This document shows, in pieces, positions 55,045 to 64,000 of a DNA stretch of 64,000 nt. The notes under the pieces were generated by a model that saw only the letters and a program-made list of their open reading frames with translations, searched no databases and was not told where the DNA came from. Position numbers and translations under genes: made by a program. How positions within the stretch are numbered: position 1 is the stretch's first letter; every line of letters starts with the position of its first letter. The stretch is taken from contig NZ_JARXHW010000024.1 in the NCBI RefSeq assembly GCF_031127805.1, forward strand, positions 6,544 through 70,543, written 5' to 3'. The DNA is from Thalassobacterium maritimum. Its GTDB lineage: Bacteria > Verrucomicrobiota > Verrucomicrobiia > Opitutales > Coraliomargaritaceae.

Positions 55045-56037
55045 CTACAAGTTCAGTTCTAATTGATCATTTTGCGCTAGCGACCAAGCAGTATAACCAC
55101 GCCCCCGCAAAGTGGCGGCAAAAGCCTGCTCATAGCCATGTGTGGCGTAGACTGTCTTCGGCGCCACTTGATCGACAAATTGCAAAAGATCGGGAAAATC
55201 AGCATGATCCGAAAGTGGGAGCACCTCATCCACTCCATAGCGATATTTCGCGGAACCATCCATCCCCCATCCGCTCACCATGGCAACGAGACAATCTTTG
55301 CGCGGCATTTTCTTCAAGACTGCTGGAGGCATCACTACGATGCAGTCTCGCATATTTAGAAAATCCAAGGGACGCGTATCCGGCATGACGACACCGTAGG
55401 CGCTGTAGACCTGATTGAGCGGCGCAATGGCCTTGTGCACCATTAAGGCCTGCGGGCGCAGCTCCAATATTTTCAATACTTCTTGCGCCTTACCTAGGCT
55501 GTAAGCCAGAAGAACTGGCGTGCTCCCGGCAGCCAATGCACGATCACAAAAATCATGAATACGCGCACAAGTCTCTTCAAAACTGGGAAAGACATACTCC
55601 GCACGTCCAAAAGTAGTTTCCATAACCAGCGTATCTGCCTGAGGGACATCGATCGCCTCCGCAGCCAGTCCCTGCCGTGTTTTAAAATCTCCCGTATAGA
55701 GAAAAGTCTCTCCCGCATCGGTCTCTAAATACGCCATCGCAGAACCGAGCACATGTCCCGCGGGGTAGAAGCTCAGCCGATAGCCTTTGCCCACATACAC
55801 CTCCCCATAGGACAGCGCCCTACCGCGATCTGCCATTGCATTGCCATTTCGCACACGTATGAGAGCAATGGTCTCAGGCGTCGCCAAGTAACAATCATGA
55901 TTCGCTACATGGTCTCCATGTGCATGCGAAATCACGGCAAACGGTTTTCGTTTGCGTGGATCGAACCATAGCTGACATTCTGGCAGCAAAAGTCCTCCTC
56001 GATAAATTGGCTTCAACATACACGCATACTGATTCAC
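55045..56037 (-). CDS. MBL-fold exonuclease (ligase-associated YSH1/CPSF type)
   Basis: The 330-residue protein belongs to the metallo-beta-lactamase fold nucleases. It has HAHGDH (H38, H40, D42, H43), PAGHVLGSAM, YTGDF, and later SDHADF and THGYEQAF. Relatives are often encoded beside an ATP-dependent DNA ligase and act in DNA-end processing. No ligase gene is in the window, so its partner is elsewhere or it acts alone. ATGs at 56037 and 56019 are both possible. Role in DNA versus RNA processing cannot be told here. Confidence 0.87.
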   Translation of the reverse strand: MNQYACMLKPIYRGGLLLPECQLWFDPRKRKPFAVISHAHGDHVANHDCYLATPETIALIRVRNGNAMADRGRALSYGEVYVGKGYRLSFYPAGHVLGSAMAYLETDAGETFLYTGDFKTRQGLAAEAIDVPQADTLVMETTFGRAEYVFPSFEETCARIHDFCDRALAAGSTPVLLAYSLGKAQEVLKILELRPQALMVHKAIAPLNQVYSAYGVVMPDTRPLDFLNMRDCIVVMPPAVLKKMPRKDCLVAMVSGWGMDGSAKYRYGVDEVLPLSDHADFPDLLQFVDQVAPKTVYATHGYEQAFAATLRGRGYTAWSLAQNDQLELNL

Positions 56038-56121
56038 TCAAATACAAATCTCGAGTGAATCCTCTCTTTAAAAAAAATAACTTTTGACCGTTGAATTTAG
56101 AATCACATAGCTTGTCAAAAT

Positions 56122-58293
56122 ATGGAATCGGTAATGCAAGCTAGCGTAGCAGAAAAAGTGCGATCCACGCAACTGGAGCATAGCTCGCCCGCAGAATGGG
56201 TGCGCATGAACGAATCCGTACGAACCACCCCCAGACGCGATGGAGAGCCCATCACAAGACTGCTGCTCGACATTCAGCACGACACTGAGAGCCATGCCTC
56301 CTGCATCCGCCAACAACAGCGCTTAGAAAACAAACAAGCTGTACAGGAGCTAGCACAGTGGCGAATAAACTTTGACCCCAATAGCCAAAAAATAAAGCTT
56401 CATCACATCCGCGTCATACGAGATGGAATCACACGCGAATATTCGAAGCCAGAAAATGTCCGAATAATACAGCGTGAAGAAGACTTGGAATCCTACATCT
56501 TGCATGGCCAAGTCACCCTACTAGTGGTCCTGGAAGATATACGCGTAGGCGATGTGATCGACTCATGCTACACCCTGATCAATCAGCCTCAACTTCTTCC
56601 CGACCACTTTTCAAGCTTCCAATCTCCCCCCGATCTCATACGCACTGGCGAATACAAGCTATCGGTGCGCTTCCCGCAGCAGACAGCCATACAATGGAAG
56701 TCGGCTTTGCCCGAGAATAACCCGCTCATTACAGAAGAGGAGGGAGGCTACATTCGCTGGCAATGGCGCACACATGACATCGACCCCACGGAAGCAGAAG
56801 TCCACACCCCCTCTTGGAAACTGCCGACAGACTGGGTTCACATCTCCGACATGCAAAAATGGTCCGAACTCGCGGTGGCTGCTCATAGCGCTTGGCCAGA
56901 GGTGAGCGATTTCAAGTTACCCGATCAACTCGCTTCGAAAATAGATGACCCGGGAAATCAAAAGAAGACGGCCGACACCCTCATTCGCTACGTGCAAGAC
57001 GAGTTTCGCTACCTAAGCGTCAAAACAAATCTAGGTGGTCAAATTCCCAATCCACCCGAAAAAGTAATCGAAAGAGGCTACGGTGATTGTAAAGACCTCT
57101 GCTCACTGCTCACGCACCTGCTAGGCAGCCAATCAATCAAAGCACGCCCAATACTGGTCAATACTACACTCGGAAAAAGTCTTCCTGAGCTCCTGCCTTG
57201 TGCGACACTCTTCGATCATGTGATCGTCGAATATAAAATCGATGGTATGGCCTACTGGGTCGACCCCACACTGACCGAGCAAGGCGGCGGCGCCACCGGC
57301 CGCTATATCCCGAGCTACTATTTTGGTCTCCCCATTCAGGCACGCCCCACCCACTTAGTCGAGCAGCCCCACAACCGCAGCGTCAAAGATAGCTACCAAC
57401 TACACGACACCATTTTACTGGACACAGCTAAAAACACGTCGATTTTACGGGTCACCACAACTGTCAGCGGCAGATACGCCGACGATTTCCGCCTTCAATT
57501 TGCCCAAGAAGGTCCAGAAGGCTTTATCAAAAGCACAGAGGAGCGCCAAAGCAATCGCTACCAAACTGAAAGCTCAGTGACTCCCGTAAAGTACCACGAC
57601 AACCGCGAGCTAAATGAATGGCAGATGATTGAAGTCTACAACATCGACTTCTTTAAAAGCATGAGCTTCGACCGACAGTTTCTGCAGCTCTCACTGCCGC
57701 GCTCCATAATTATGGCCGCGCTCCCTACCCCCGATGAAACGGAAAGGCAGGCCCCGTTTGAAATTCCTAATAATTTAGACATCACCCACATCGTGGAAGT
57801 GCATTCGAAAGCAAATGGCCGCCAAAGGCGACAATTGAAAACCTTCGAACTAGCCGGCCTCGAAGCCTCCGTAGAGGGCATCTTTAGAAGTGGCGCATGG
57901 ACTAAGACCATCCAACTTAAAACGTCAACCGACCACATACCTGCAGACCAAGTCTTAAGCTTACGCCAACTGTTGCTCGACCTTTGGCAACACTCCTCAT
58001 GGGTAATTACTGCCCCGAGAGGCCTCGTTCGACTACACCGCCCAGAAGACTTCGGTCAACTGACAGCAGACAAGGCAAAAGCGAAGAAACGACCTCAGAC
58101 TACAGTGGTGCCCAAGAAGCAGTCAGCCAGAAGAGCACGTTTCAGAGCACAGAAGCTATCCACGCACCCAGAGGAAATCAAAAAAAGCGAGCAAGACACA
58201 CCCAAGCAAAAGGGTCGCGGCAAAAGCAAAAAAGAAAGCCATTCCGGCAAGCGAAATGGCTTTCTAAAATCGATTCTGTTCTGGAAGAAGTAA
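56122..58293 (+). CDS. DUF3857 and transglutaminase-like domain protein with basic tail
   Basis: This 723-residue protein has an N-terminal DUF3857 beta region (about 40-250), a transglutaminase-like core with C323 in GYGDCKD, the His in FDHVIVEY and the Asp in YWVDPT, and a long beta-rich C-terminal region. The final 70 residues are strongly basic (KKRPQTTVVPKKQSARRARF, KGRGKSKKESHSGKR). Relatives usually have a signal peptide; none is seen here. It is a single plus-strand gene. Function is unknown; the active-site triad suggests an active cysteine enzyme. Confidence 0.87.
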   Translation: MESVMQASVAEKVRSTQLEHSSPAEWVRMNESVRTTPRRDGEPITRLLLDIQHDTESHASCIRQQQRLENKQAVQELAQWRINFDPNSQKIKLHHIRVIRDGITREYSKPENVRIIQREEDLESYILHGQVTLLVVLEDIRVGDVIDSCYTLINQPQLLPDHFSSFQSPPDLIRTGEYKLSVRFPQQTAIQWKSALPENNPLITEEEGGYIRWQWRTHDIDPTEAEVHTPSWKLPTDWVHISDMQKWSELAVAAHSAWPEVSDFKLPDQLASKIDDPGNQKKTADTLIRYVQDEFRYLSVKTNLGGQIPNPPEKVIERGYGDCKDLCSLLTHLLGSQSIKARPILVNTTLGKSLPELLPCATLFDHVIVEYKIDGMAYWVDPTLTEQGGGATGRYIPSYYFGLPIQARPTHLVEQPHNRSVKDSYQLHDTILLDTAKNTSILRVTTTVSGRYADDFRLQFAQEGPEGFIKSTEERQSNRYQTESSVTPVKYHDNRELNEWQMIEVYNIDFFKSMSFDRQFLQLSLPRSIIMAALPTPDETERQAPFEIPNNLDITHIVEVHSKANGRQRRQLKTFELAGLEASVEGIFRSGAWTKTIQLKTSTDHIPADQVLSLRQLLLDLWQHSSWVITAPRGLVRLHRPEDFGQLTADKAKAKKRPQTTVVPKKQSARRARFRAQKLSTHPEEIKKSEQDTPKQKGRGKSKKESHSGKRNGFLKSILFWKK

Positions 58294-58323
58294 ACCCCTC
58301 TCCAGAGCTACGATGCCTGTGGC

Positions 58324-59721
58324 TTAAATGTGAATCGCTTCGCCAAATACGGCAGCAGCAGCTTCCATCATCGCCTCACTGAGCGTGGGGTGTGCGTGGA
58401 TGGTGTTATGAATCTCTTCAGCAGTCGCTTCGAGCTTCATACCTAGGCCATACTCTGCAATCATCTCGGTGGCATCGGAGCCCACGATGTGTGCGCCCAA
58501 AATTTCGCCGTATTTTGGATCGACCAACATTTTGACAAAGCCTTCAGGTTGGTTGGAAGCAACCGCCTTGCCTGATGCTTGGAATGGGAACTTGCCCACC
58601 TTATAGTCGATGCCCTCTTCCTTGAGCTTCTTCTCAGTCTTACCAATCGAGGCAACTTGAGGTAGGCAATAGGTGCAACCTGGGAATTCGCGCACGCGTT
58701 CCGGCTTACCATGGCCGAACATACCATTGACGGCTTGCACCGCTTCGAAAGTGGCTACGTGGGCCAACCAAGGCGGCCCGATGATATCGCCCGCAGCATA
58801 AATGCCCTTGACCGAAGATTCGTAATTCTCGTCAACCTTCACATAGCCGCGATCCAGCGCAAGCTTGGTGCGTGTTGAAAGTAAACCTTCTGTGTTCGCA
58901 ACCACGCCAATCGCCAACAAGATAGAATCCGCAGTAATGCTCTCCTTCTTGTCCCCCTTGACGAGGTCCATCTTTACATTTTTAGCGGCGACCTGGATAT
59001 TCTCTACGGCAGTCGACACGCGGCAATCAATGCCACTTTGCTTAAAGGAACGCTCTACCACAGCAGCCGTTTCATGGTCTTCAACTGGTAGAATTTGGTC
59101 CATCATTTCAACCAAGGTGACCTTAGTCCCAAATGCATTTAGGAAATAGGCGAACTCTGCACCGATCGCTCCCGCACCAACAATCACGATGGACTTGGGC
59201 TGCTTTTTCATCTCCAGCGCCTGACGGGAGGTCATGACACGCTCGCCATCAACTTCGAGGTCTGGCAAGCGACGCGGCTTACAACCAGTCGCGATCAGAG
59301 TTTTCTCTGTCGACAAAATCTTCCCCTTGTCCTTACCAGCAGTCACTTCGACCATGCCAGGCACATTGATTGTGCCCGTGCCGATGATGTGATCGACCTT
59401 GTTTTTCTTAAAGAGAAAGCCGATGCCCTTTGCCATCGTCTCTGATACATTGCGCGAACGACCTACGATTTTGGAAAAATCATAATCGAGGCCCTTGACG
59501 GTAATGCCCAGATCTTCGCTGTGCTGAATCTTATTATAAAGCTCTGCACTCTTCAGCAGCGCTTTAGAGGGGATACAGCCCCAGTTTAAACAAGTGCCAC
59601 CGGGGCGCTCTTGTTCCACGCAGGCGACTTTCTTACCAAGTTGGCCGGCACGGATGGCTGCAGCGTAGCCCGCAGGGCCACCGCCGATGACGACGAGATC
59701 GTATTTTTTTGTCGATGACAT
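58324..59721 (-). CDS. lpdA: Dihydrolipoyl dehydrogenase
   Basis: This is the E3 flavoprotein of 2-oxoacid dehydrogenase complexes and glycine cleavage. The 465-residue protein has the FAD motif GGGPAGYAAA, redox cysteines C44 and C49 in GGTCLNWGCIPSK, the NAD motif GAGAIGAEFA, AAGDI, and the C-terminal HAHPTLSEAM with the catalytic His/Glu pair. No E1 or E2 gene is adjacent. It converges with the DUF3857 gene. Identity is certain; which complex it serves is not. Confidence 0.97.
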   Translation of the reverse strand: MSSTKKYDLVVIGGGPAGYAAAIRAGQLGKKVACVEQERPGGTCLNWGCIPSKALLKSAELYNKIQHSEDLGITVKGLDYDFSKIVGRSRNVSETMAKGIGFLFKKNKVDHIIGTGTINVPGMVEVTAGKDKGKILSTEKTLIATGCKPRRLPDLEVDGERVMTSRQALEMKKQPKSIVIVGAGAIGAEFAYFLNAFGTKVTLVEMMDQILPVEDHETAAVVERSFKQSGIDCRVSTAVENIQVAAKNVKMDLVKGDKKESITADSILLAIGVVANTEGLLSTRTKLALDRGYVKVDENYESSVKGIYAAGDIIGPPWLAHVATFEAVQAVNGMFGHGKPERVREFPGCTYCLPQVASIGKTEKKLKEEGIDYKVGKFPFQASGKAVASNQPEGFVKMLVDPKYGEILGAHIVGSDATEMIAEYGLGMKLEATAEEIHNTIHAHPTLSEAMMEAAAAVFGEAIHI

Positions 59722-59853
59722 AAGCTAAATTAAAAGCGTCAATTTTCGGGTGGAGTCAATTCTTATCAAATAGGCGAAATTCGTATCGCGATTCATACAC
59801 CACTCTTCAACTGGACTGCTTTCCAGCCTGTCTAGTAGCGTGTTGCCCGCGGC

Positions 59854-60324
59854 TTAAATATCAATCACGTCATCATCCTGCAGTGGCTTATGCCGACGCT
59901 GAGATTGGTTCGATCCAGGGCGAGCCTCTGGCCCCACAGAGCGAGCACCAGGCCGACTCGTCCGCACCTGCACTTTACTCTGTCCAAATAGCAAGTTGGC
60001 GAAGGCACTGGTTAAGCTCACAATTAAAGCCCCTGCCAAAGCCGAAGAAAAACTATCCACGACAAAGCCAGAAACTAAGTTTCCCACCAAAAGAAACAGC
60101 AAAGCGTTTATAAACCAAATCCCCAGCCCAAAGGTCATAATGATAAAGGGCAGTGCAAACAACATTAGCAGCGGCTTCAGAAAGACGTTGCACAAACTAA
60201 GTAACAAAACTGCGACCACTAAAGCCCCGGTATCCGAATAATGAATGCCCGCAAACATGTGCGATGCAATCAATACCCCCAGCGCGATCAGTAACCAACT
60301 TTTGAAAATACGTTTAAAGTCCAT
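59854..60324 (-). CDS. Phage-holin-4-superfamily (DUF) membrane protein
   Basis: The 156-residue protein has four membrane helices (about 10-30, 35-55, 60-80 and 88-110) followed by a basic soluble tail ending DDDVIDI. It matches the Phage_holin_4_2 family, common chromosomal membrane proteins of unknown function despite the name. There are no other phage genes nearby, so the gene is not evidence for a prophage. It lies 2 bases after the next gene upstream in transcription, with which it is probably co-transcribed. Confidence 0.85.
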   Translation of the reverse strand: MDFKRIFKSWLLIALGVLIASHMFAGIHYSDTGALVVAVLLLSLCNVFLKPLLMLFALPFIIMTFGLGIWFINALLFLLVGNLVSGFVVDSFSSALAGALIVSLTSAFANLLFGQSKVQVRTSRPGARSVGPEARPGSNQSQRRHKPLQDDDVIDI

Positions 60325-60326
60325 AA

Positions 60327-60806
60327 TTAAGAATCTGAGTCAGTAGTGGGATCCACCTCAGTATCCATGCTGGGTTGATAGCGGAAACTATAAGATACAG
60401 GCTCCTCCCCATCAACTGCTGGAAGAACCAGGATCACGTTGTATAAATGCGGCGGCGGCAGAATGCCGGGAGCACCGAGTCCGAAACCATCCAGCAAAAG
60501 CTTCAGATGGTGATAAGAACGTCCACGCACGACGCCCGTGAAGCGGACAGTGGCCGACTCGGCCTCAGGTTCTGCAATGAGTCCGTTCTCATCGATCCAA
60601 TATAGGCGCAAACGATTATCAACAATGCGTAAATTGATTCGTGGATCCTCTTCACCGCGATCCACATAATAGCCTTGTTCAGTCACCAAGTCACCTAATT
60701 CATAGGGTGGCTCAGAGACTTCGGTCGGCAATTCAACTGGCTCCTCCTGCGCACAAAGAGAAAGGGAGCTGAGCAACACGAGCAGAGTGTGGAAAAAGAA
60801 TTTCAT
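60327..60806 (-). CDS. Secreted protein of unknown function
   Basis: The 159-residue protein begins MKFFFHTLLVLLSSLSLCAQEEP, with a clear signal peptide (cleavage near SLCAQ). A lipoprotein-type processing at LSLC is possible. The rest is rich in E, P and D, with RIVDNRLRLYWIDENG and a beta-like pattern, and ends in an acidic stretch. No family is recognised. It is the first of two genes on the minus strand with the holin-like gene. A role in the cell envelope is a reasonable guess only. Confidence 0.75.
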   Translation of the reverse strand: MKFFFHTLLVLLSSLSLCAQEEPVELPTEVSEPPYELGDLVTEQGYYVDRGEEDPRINLRIVDNRLRLYWIDENGLIAEPEAESATVRFTGVVRGRSYHHLKLLLDGFGLGAPGILPPPHLYNVILVLPAVDGEEPVSYSFRYQPSMDTEVDPTTDSDS

Positions 60807-60836
60807 AGCCTAAACATGCGCAAGTCGTCGCGAAGA

Positions 60837-62189
60837 TCAACCCTCACCCGCCGACTCACGCGCTTGGATCTCAGATTTAAGTTTTTTTACCTGTGCCATC
60901 CGTTGCGCTGTCGCAGCTTCCGCGCCAGCTTGGCCAGGCACATAGAAAGTCATGGGGTCCAACATGTAATCTTGTCCCGAAATCGCATGCGGATAGTCAT
61001 GGCTATAGCGGTAATCGGCCCCATGCCCGAGCGCTTTATTTGTTTTAGTATGAGCATCTCGCAGCCACAAAGGAACGGCTTGAATTGGTTGATCACGGAG
61101 ACTTTGCTTCACAGCGCCCATGGCGCGTGTGACAGAATTACTCTTTGGAGAGGTCGCCAAATACAGTATTGCATGCGCCAATGCATACTCACATTCTGGC
61201 ATACCAACCTTTTCGCAGGCCTCAAAAGCTGCCACCGCAACTGTCAACGCATGCGAATTTGCCAGGCCCACGTCTTCTGATGCGAGAATGGTTAAGCGGC
61301 GCGCAATAAAGCGTGGGTCTTCACCTCCTTGCAACATTTTGAAGGCCCAGTAGAGCGCCGCATCAGGGTCGGAGCCACGGATACTTTTGATCATCGCAGA
61401 CACGTGATCATAGTGCTCATCTTCATCGCGATCGTAGCGAATTTGCCGCTCTCGCGCAAAAACTTCGACCGCATCGGCATCCAAGTGTGCTCCCACGGGT
61501 TGACTCAATACCAAGGTCTCCAGAGCATTCAGTGCGCGCCTCAAGTCTCCGCCTGAAAAGTCGGCCATCGCTTGAAAAACCACCGAATCCGCGCTACAGC
61601 GAAAACTGCCCAAGCCGCGCTCGCGATCGCTTAAAGCACGTGCCAGCACCGTCGCGACGGCTTGCGAATTGACAGGTTCTAAGCGAAATAAATGGCTACG
61701 ACTCAGCAGCGGTGGATTCACATAGAAGCCGGGGTTATGCGTCGTTGCACCGATCAAACGAATATTACCAGCCTCCACGTCTGGCAGCAAAAGATCCTGC
61801 TGCGACTTATTAAAACGGTGAATCTCATCGATAAAGAGAATCGTATTCTTCGCAGGTTCATAGCGCGCTAAGCGCAAGATATCCCGCATCTCAGCCACAT
61901 TGGATAGCACCGCATTGATACGCACAAATTTACTCTTTGTCTCCGCGGCGATCACCTCAGCGAGCGAAGTTTTACCACAGCCCGGAGGGCCGTAGAAGAT
62001 GAGACTACCAAAATTATCAGCCTGAATCAGTCGCGGCAATAGACAGCCATCCCCCACCACATGGTCTTGCCCGATCACTTCGCTCAAGTCACGCGGGCGC
62101 ATGCGCACTGCCAAAGGGCGGTGCTTGGGCTCGGAGGCAGTCTTTCCTGAGTCGGCGAATATATCAGCCTGATCCAAATCTTTTGGCAT
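60837..62189 (-). CDS. rarA: Replication-associated recombination protein RarA (MgsA)
   Basis: This AAA+ ATPase acts at stalled replication forks. The 450-residue protein has Walker A GPPGCGKTS (67-75), Walker B LFIDEIHR, the sensor pattern LIGATTHNP and the C-terminal tetramerisation region ending around the GHGADYRYSHDYPHAI motif (cited as GADYRYSHDYPHA). The open frame reaches 62282, but the ATG at 62189 (MPKDLDQADIF) begins at the family start. The comEC gene is divergent from it. Confidence 0.95.
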   Translation of the reverse strand: MPKDLDQADIFADSGKTASEPKHRPLAVRMRPRDLSEVIGQDHVVGDGCLLPRLIQADNFGSLIFYGPPGCGKTSLAEVIAAETKSKFVRINAVLSNVAEMRDILRLARYEPAKNTILFIDEIHRFNKSQQDLLLPDVEAGNIRLIGATTHNPGFYVNPPLLSRSHLFRLEPVNSQAVATVLARALSDRERGLGSFRCSADSVVFQAMADFSGGDLRRALNALETLVLSQPVGAHLDADAVEVFARERQIRYDRDEDEHYDHVSAMIKSIRGSDPDAALYWAFKMLQGGEDPRFIARRLTILASEDVGLANSHALTVAVAAFEACEKVGMPECEYALAHAILYLATSPKSNSVTRAMGAVKQSLRDQPIQAVPLWLRDAHTKTNKALGHGADYRYSHDYPHAISGQDYMLDPMTFYVPGQAGAEAATAQRMAQVKKLKSEIQARESAGEG

Positions 62190-62270
62190 GCCACTACATT
62201 CAGCTCTGCGCATGAGCCTTGCAAGTGTGAACAAAACGAGAAAGACTCTCACACTAACGCCTCCTACCTC

Positions 62271-63914
62271 ATGCCGCGTCAAAGACAGATGCCTACCCGT
62301 GCGCCTGCGTTGTTCCTACTCGTCGGCATGGTACTTGGTCTATGCCTAGCAAGCACACAGCCCGCTCCCGTCGCATTTAGCCTAACGTTCGCACTCTTCT
62401 TGGCTGGCTTCAGTTATTATTTCGCGAAAAGAGGAAGCTCACTCTGGTTACTGAGTTTCATTACGGCCACCAGCTTGACGGCTTGGGCATATGGAACACT
62501 GCGACTGCCCATGACACCCAGCTCAGACTTTTTAAAGCTACCCGCCCGTGAAGCATTTTTACAGTTCGAGGTCGAACGGATCCTACAAGAAAGAAATCAA
62601 TACGGTAGGCTGAGTGGTATCGCGAACGTAATCGATGCGAATACAACAAGTCGCCTACAGCCTGGCGCCAAAATATTCTTTCGTGTCGACCTAGAGGAGG
62701 CAGGCACGGTTCACTTGCTGCGTGGGAGCGTCATTCAAGCCACTGGCGTCCTCAGCCCCATACCGCTCAAGCTGGAGCCAGACAGCTTTGAAGCGTACCT
62801 AAAAGACATCGGCATACACTATCGATTTGAGCGCACCAGCGAGCACCAGTTGTTAAGGCCGCCCGGCTCCTTCGATCAATTTTGCCAGCGCATGAACCTA
62901 CATTTCCAGCACTACTTACGGCTCGGAGCACCGGAAAACCATGAGCTGGACAGCATCTACATTGCCATGTTATTAGGACGCAAGGCCGAGCTCAATAACG
63001 ATCAAAAAGATCGTTTTCGAATGACAGGTACCATGCATTTTTTTGCGATTAGTGGACTACATATTGGCGTCATTGCGACCGTCATCGCACAGTTTTTAAT
63101 ACTAGTACGGGTGCCACGAAAAATCAGTCCCTTCATCGGGCTTCCACTTCTTTACTTATATGTAGAGATCACCGGTGCCGCCCCCTCCGCCGTACGTGCC
63201 TTCCTGATGGCGGTTTTTTTCTGGGCAAGTTATGCGTTTACACGCCAGCGCACACCGCTTTCCGCGCTCGCGGCATCGGCAGTTTTCGTATTGATCCTCA
63301 AACCAGACCAAATTTGGAGCATCGGCTTTCAACTGTCCTACACCGTGGTGCTCAGCATATTACTCTTTGGTTTGCCAGTATATGAGATGCTCACACAGAG
63401 ACTCGCCCCTTTTAAATATTTACCTAAAGCAAATTGGACACGCTTACAGCGACTCTATGCGGGCGCAATCGATGCAGTCATACTTCTTTTCGCAATCAGT
63501 TTTTCCGCTTGGCTAGCCAGCTCGCTACTCAGTGCCACTTTTTTCGGATATTTCTCCCCTGCAGCCATTCTACTAAATATGCTATTGGTCAATTTGGCGG
63601 CACTCGCGATTAGCACCGGAGTGATTTCGCTCGCATTAGCAATCATCGGCTTAGAAACCGCGACTGAATTTATCAACCATGCGGCATGGCTCAGTATCTA
63701 TCTGATGGATCAGCTGGTGGTCGCAAGCACACGCATCCCTGGTATGATTATTCATTCCGATACATTTCCCAACTACATCGCTTATCTCGGGCTAAGCAGC
63801 TATTTCATTTCGCTTTTTTGGTTAAATCATGCCCGACATAAACGTGCATCTTACGCCTGGTTGCTGCCGATCTTATTGATAATATTGAGTCTATTTTTAG
63901 GAATGGGTACGTAA
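62271..63914 (+). CDS. comEC: ComEC/Rec2-family DNA internalisation protein
   Basis: This inner-membrane channel takes up single-stranded DNA in natural transformation. The 547-residue protein has an N-terminal membrane pair (about 10-60), a DUF4131-type soluble domain, and the competence domain with FAISGLHIGV (about 261-270) and many helices. The C-terminal metallo-beta-lactamase domain of full-length ComEC is absent; the protein ends in a hydrophobic segment. No other competence gene is nearby. ATG starts at 62271 and 62289 are both possible. Confidence 0.93.
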   Translation: MPRQRQMPTRAPALFLLVGMVLGLCLASTQPAPVAFSLTFALFLAGFSYYFAKRGSSLWLLSFITATSLTAWAYGTLRLPMTPSSDFLKLPAREAFLQFEVERILQERNQYGRLSGIANVIDANTTSRLQPGAKIFFRVDLEEAGTVHLLRGSVIQATGVLSPIPLKLEPDSFEAYLKDIGIHYRFERTSEHQLLRPPGSFDQFCQRMNLHFQHYLRLGAPENHELDSIYIAMLLGRKAELNNDQKDRFRMTGTMHFFAISGLHIGVIATVIAQFLILVRVPRKISPFIGLPLLYLYVEITGAAPSAVRAFLMAVFFWASYAFTRQRTPLSALAASAVFVLILKPDQIWSIGFQLSYTVVLSILLFGLPVYEMLTQRLAPFKYLPKANWTRLQRLYAGAIDAVILLFAISFSAWLASSLLSATFFGYFSPAAILLNMLLVNLAALAISTGVISLALAIIGLETATEFINHAAWLSIYLMDQLVVASTRIPGMIIHSDTFPNYIAYLGLSSYFISLFWLNHARHKRASYAWLLPILLIILSLFLGMGT

Positions 63915-63947
63915 AAAGGCCCGATCACACTTTCGTGCAATCGGGCC
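63913..63947 (-). terminator. Terminator of the rRNA operon
   Basis: On the minus strand GGCCCGAT and ATCGGGCC pair with a loop that can extend (GCACG/CGTG-type), followed by TTTTT. It directly follows the 5S gene and lies just past the end of comEC on the opposite strand. Confidence 0.88.
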
Positions 63948-63951
63948 ATAA

Positions 63952-64000
63952 TACTGGCGATAACCTACTCTCGCACCCCAGCGTGGGGGCACTACCATTG
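63952..64000 (-). rRNA. rrf: 5S ribosomal RNA, 3' part
   Basis: The minus strand carries CAATGGTAGTGCCCCC, GCTGGGGTGCGAGAGTAGGT and TATCGCCAGTA, matching the conserved last third of bacterial 5S rRNA (helices IV/V and the 3' strand of helix I). The remainder and the upstream 16S/23S genes lie beyond the right edge. The rRNA terminator follows it. Confidence 0.93.

Noticed and set aside
59854..60324. Prophage indicated by a holin-named gene
   Set aside because: The Phage_holin_4_2 family is mostly chromosomal, and no other phage gene is near.

Overview
This 64 kb window looks like chromosomal DNA of a free-living Gram-negative bacterium. The most likely source is the Verrucomicrobiota, class Opitutae (Coraliomargarita/Puniceicoccales-like). 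That is an inference from overall gene style: few clear Shine-Dalgarno sequences, a one-piece glycyl-tRNA synthetase, a fused SecDF beside YajC, and many DUF-type surface and regulatory proteins. No marker gene that would settle the taxonomy is complete here. Most of the window is housekeeping. I found no prophage, insertion sequence, CRISPR array or complete tRNA gene.

Layout. 1-4.8 kb, minus strand: a thymidine-phosphorylase-family gene (cut by the window edge) and a glycolytic cluster gap-pgk-tpiA, with a 34-bp direct repeat between gap and pgk. 5.2-10.2 kb: an acyl-CoA desaturase with a coiled-coil tail, a GH13 debranching-type enzyme, mnmA, and the remnant of a polysaccharide deacetylase. 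10.2-20.2 kb, minus strand: seven adjacent genes forming two paralogous modules of circularly permuted ATP-grasp, Alpha-E and transglutaminase-like proteins plus DUF2126. This is the best candidate for an uncharacterised peptide-ligation or peptide-tagging system. 20.3-26 kb, plus strand: MgtC-like protein, a NYN-domain gene broken by an in-frame stop, dnaE and queE. 26-35.4 kb, minus strand: an unusual His-rich/FKBP_N-like/cyclophilin protein, an orphan NtrC-type regulator, purT, an acyltransferase, and a VWA protein-histidine kinase-response regulator group.

35.7-44.4 kb: glyQS on the plus strand, then minus-strand yajC-secDF-recJ and a nucleotidyltransferase-GHMP kinase fusion, a degenerate RluA-like protein, and rpsT. 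44.4-48.4 kb: RNase P RNA, a stand-alone OvoA-C-type methyltransferase, a DUF432-MscS pair and an M29-like peptidase. 48.6-51.6 kb, plus strand: a compact phosphoglycosyl transferase-ACP-SDR-AMP ligase cassette, probably for making or acylating a glycan building block. 51.6-64 kb: asd, an L,D-transpeptidase, a YkgJ-type protein, an AraC regulator, an MBL-fold exonuclease, a DUF3857-transglutaminase protein, lpdA, small membrane and secreted proteins, rarA, comEC, and finally the 3' end of a 5S rRNA gene entering from the right edge on the minus strand.

Several reading frames are best started downstream of their longest possible start (pgk, rpsT, VWA protein, rarA, asd, dnaE and others). The chosen starts are explained in the entries. 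Repeat families noticed: a 34-bp direct repeat at 3.6 kb, a REP-like palindrome at 26.1 kb with a half copy at 34.0 kb, and a short shared sequence at 3.6 and 35.6 kb.
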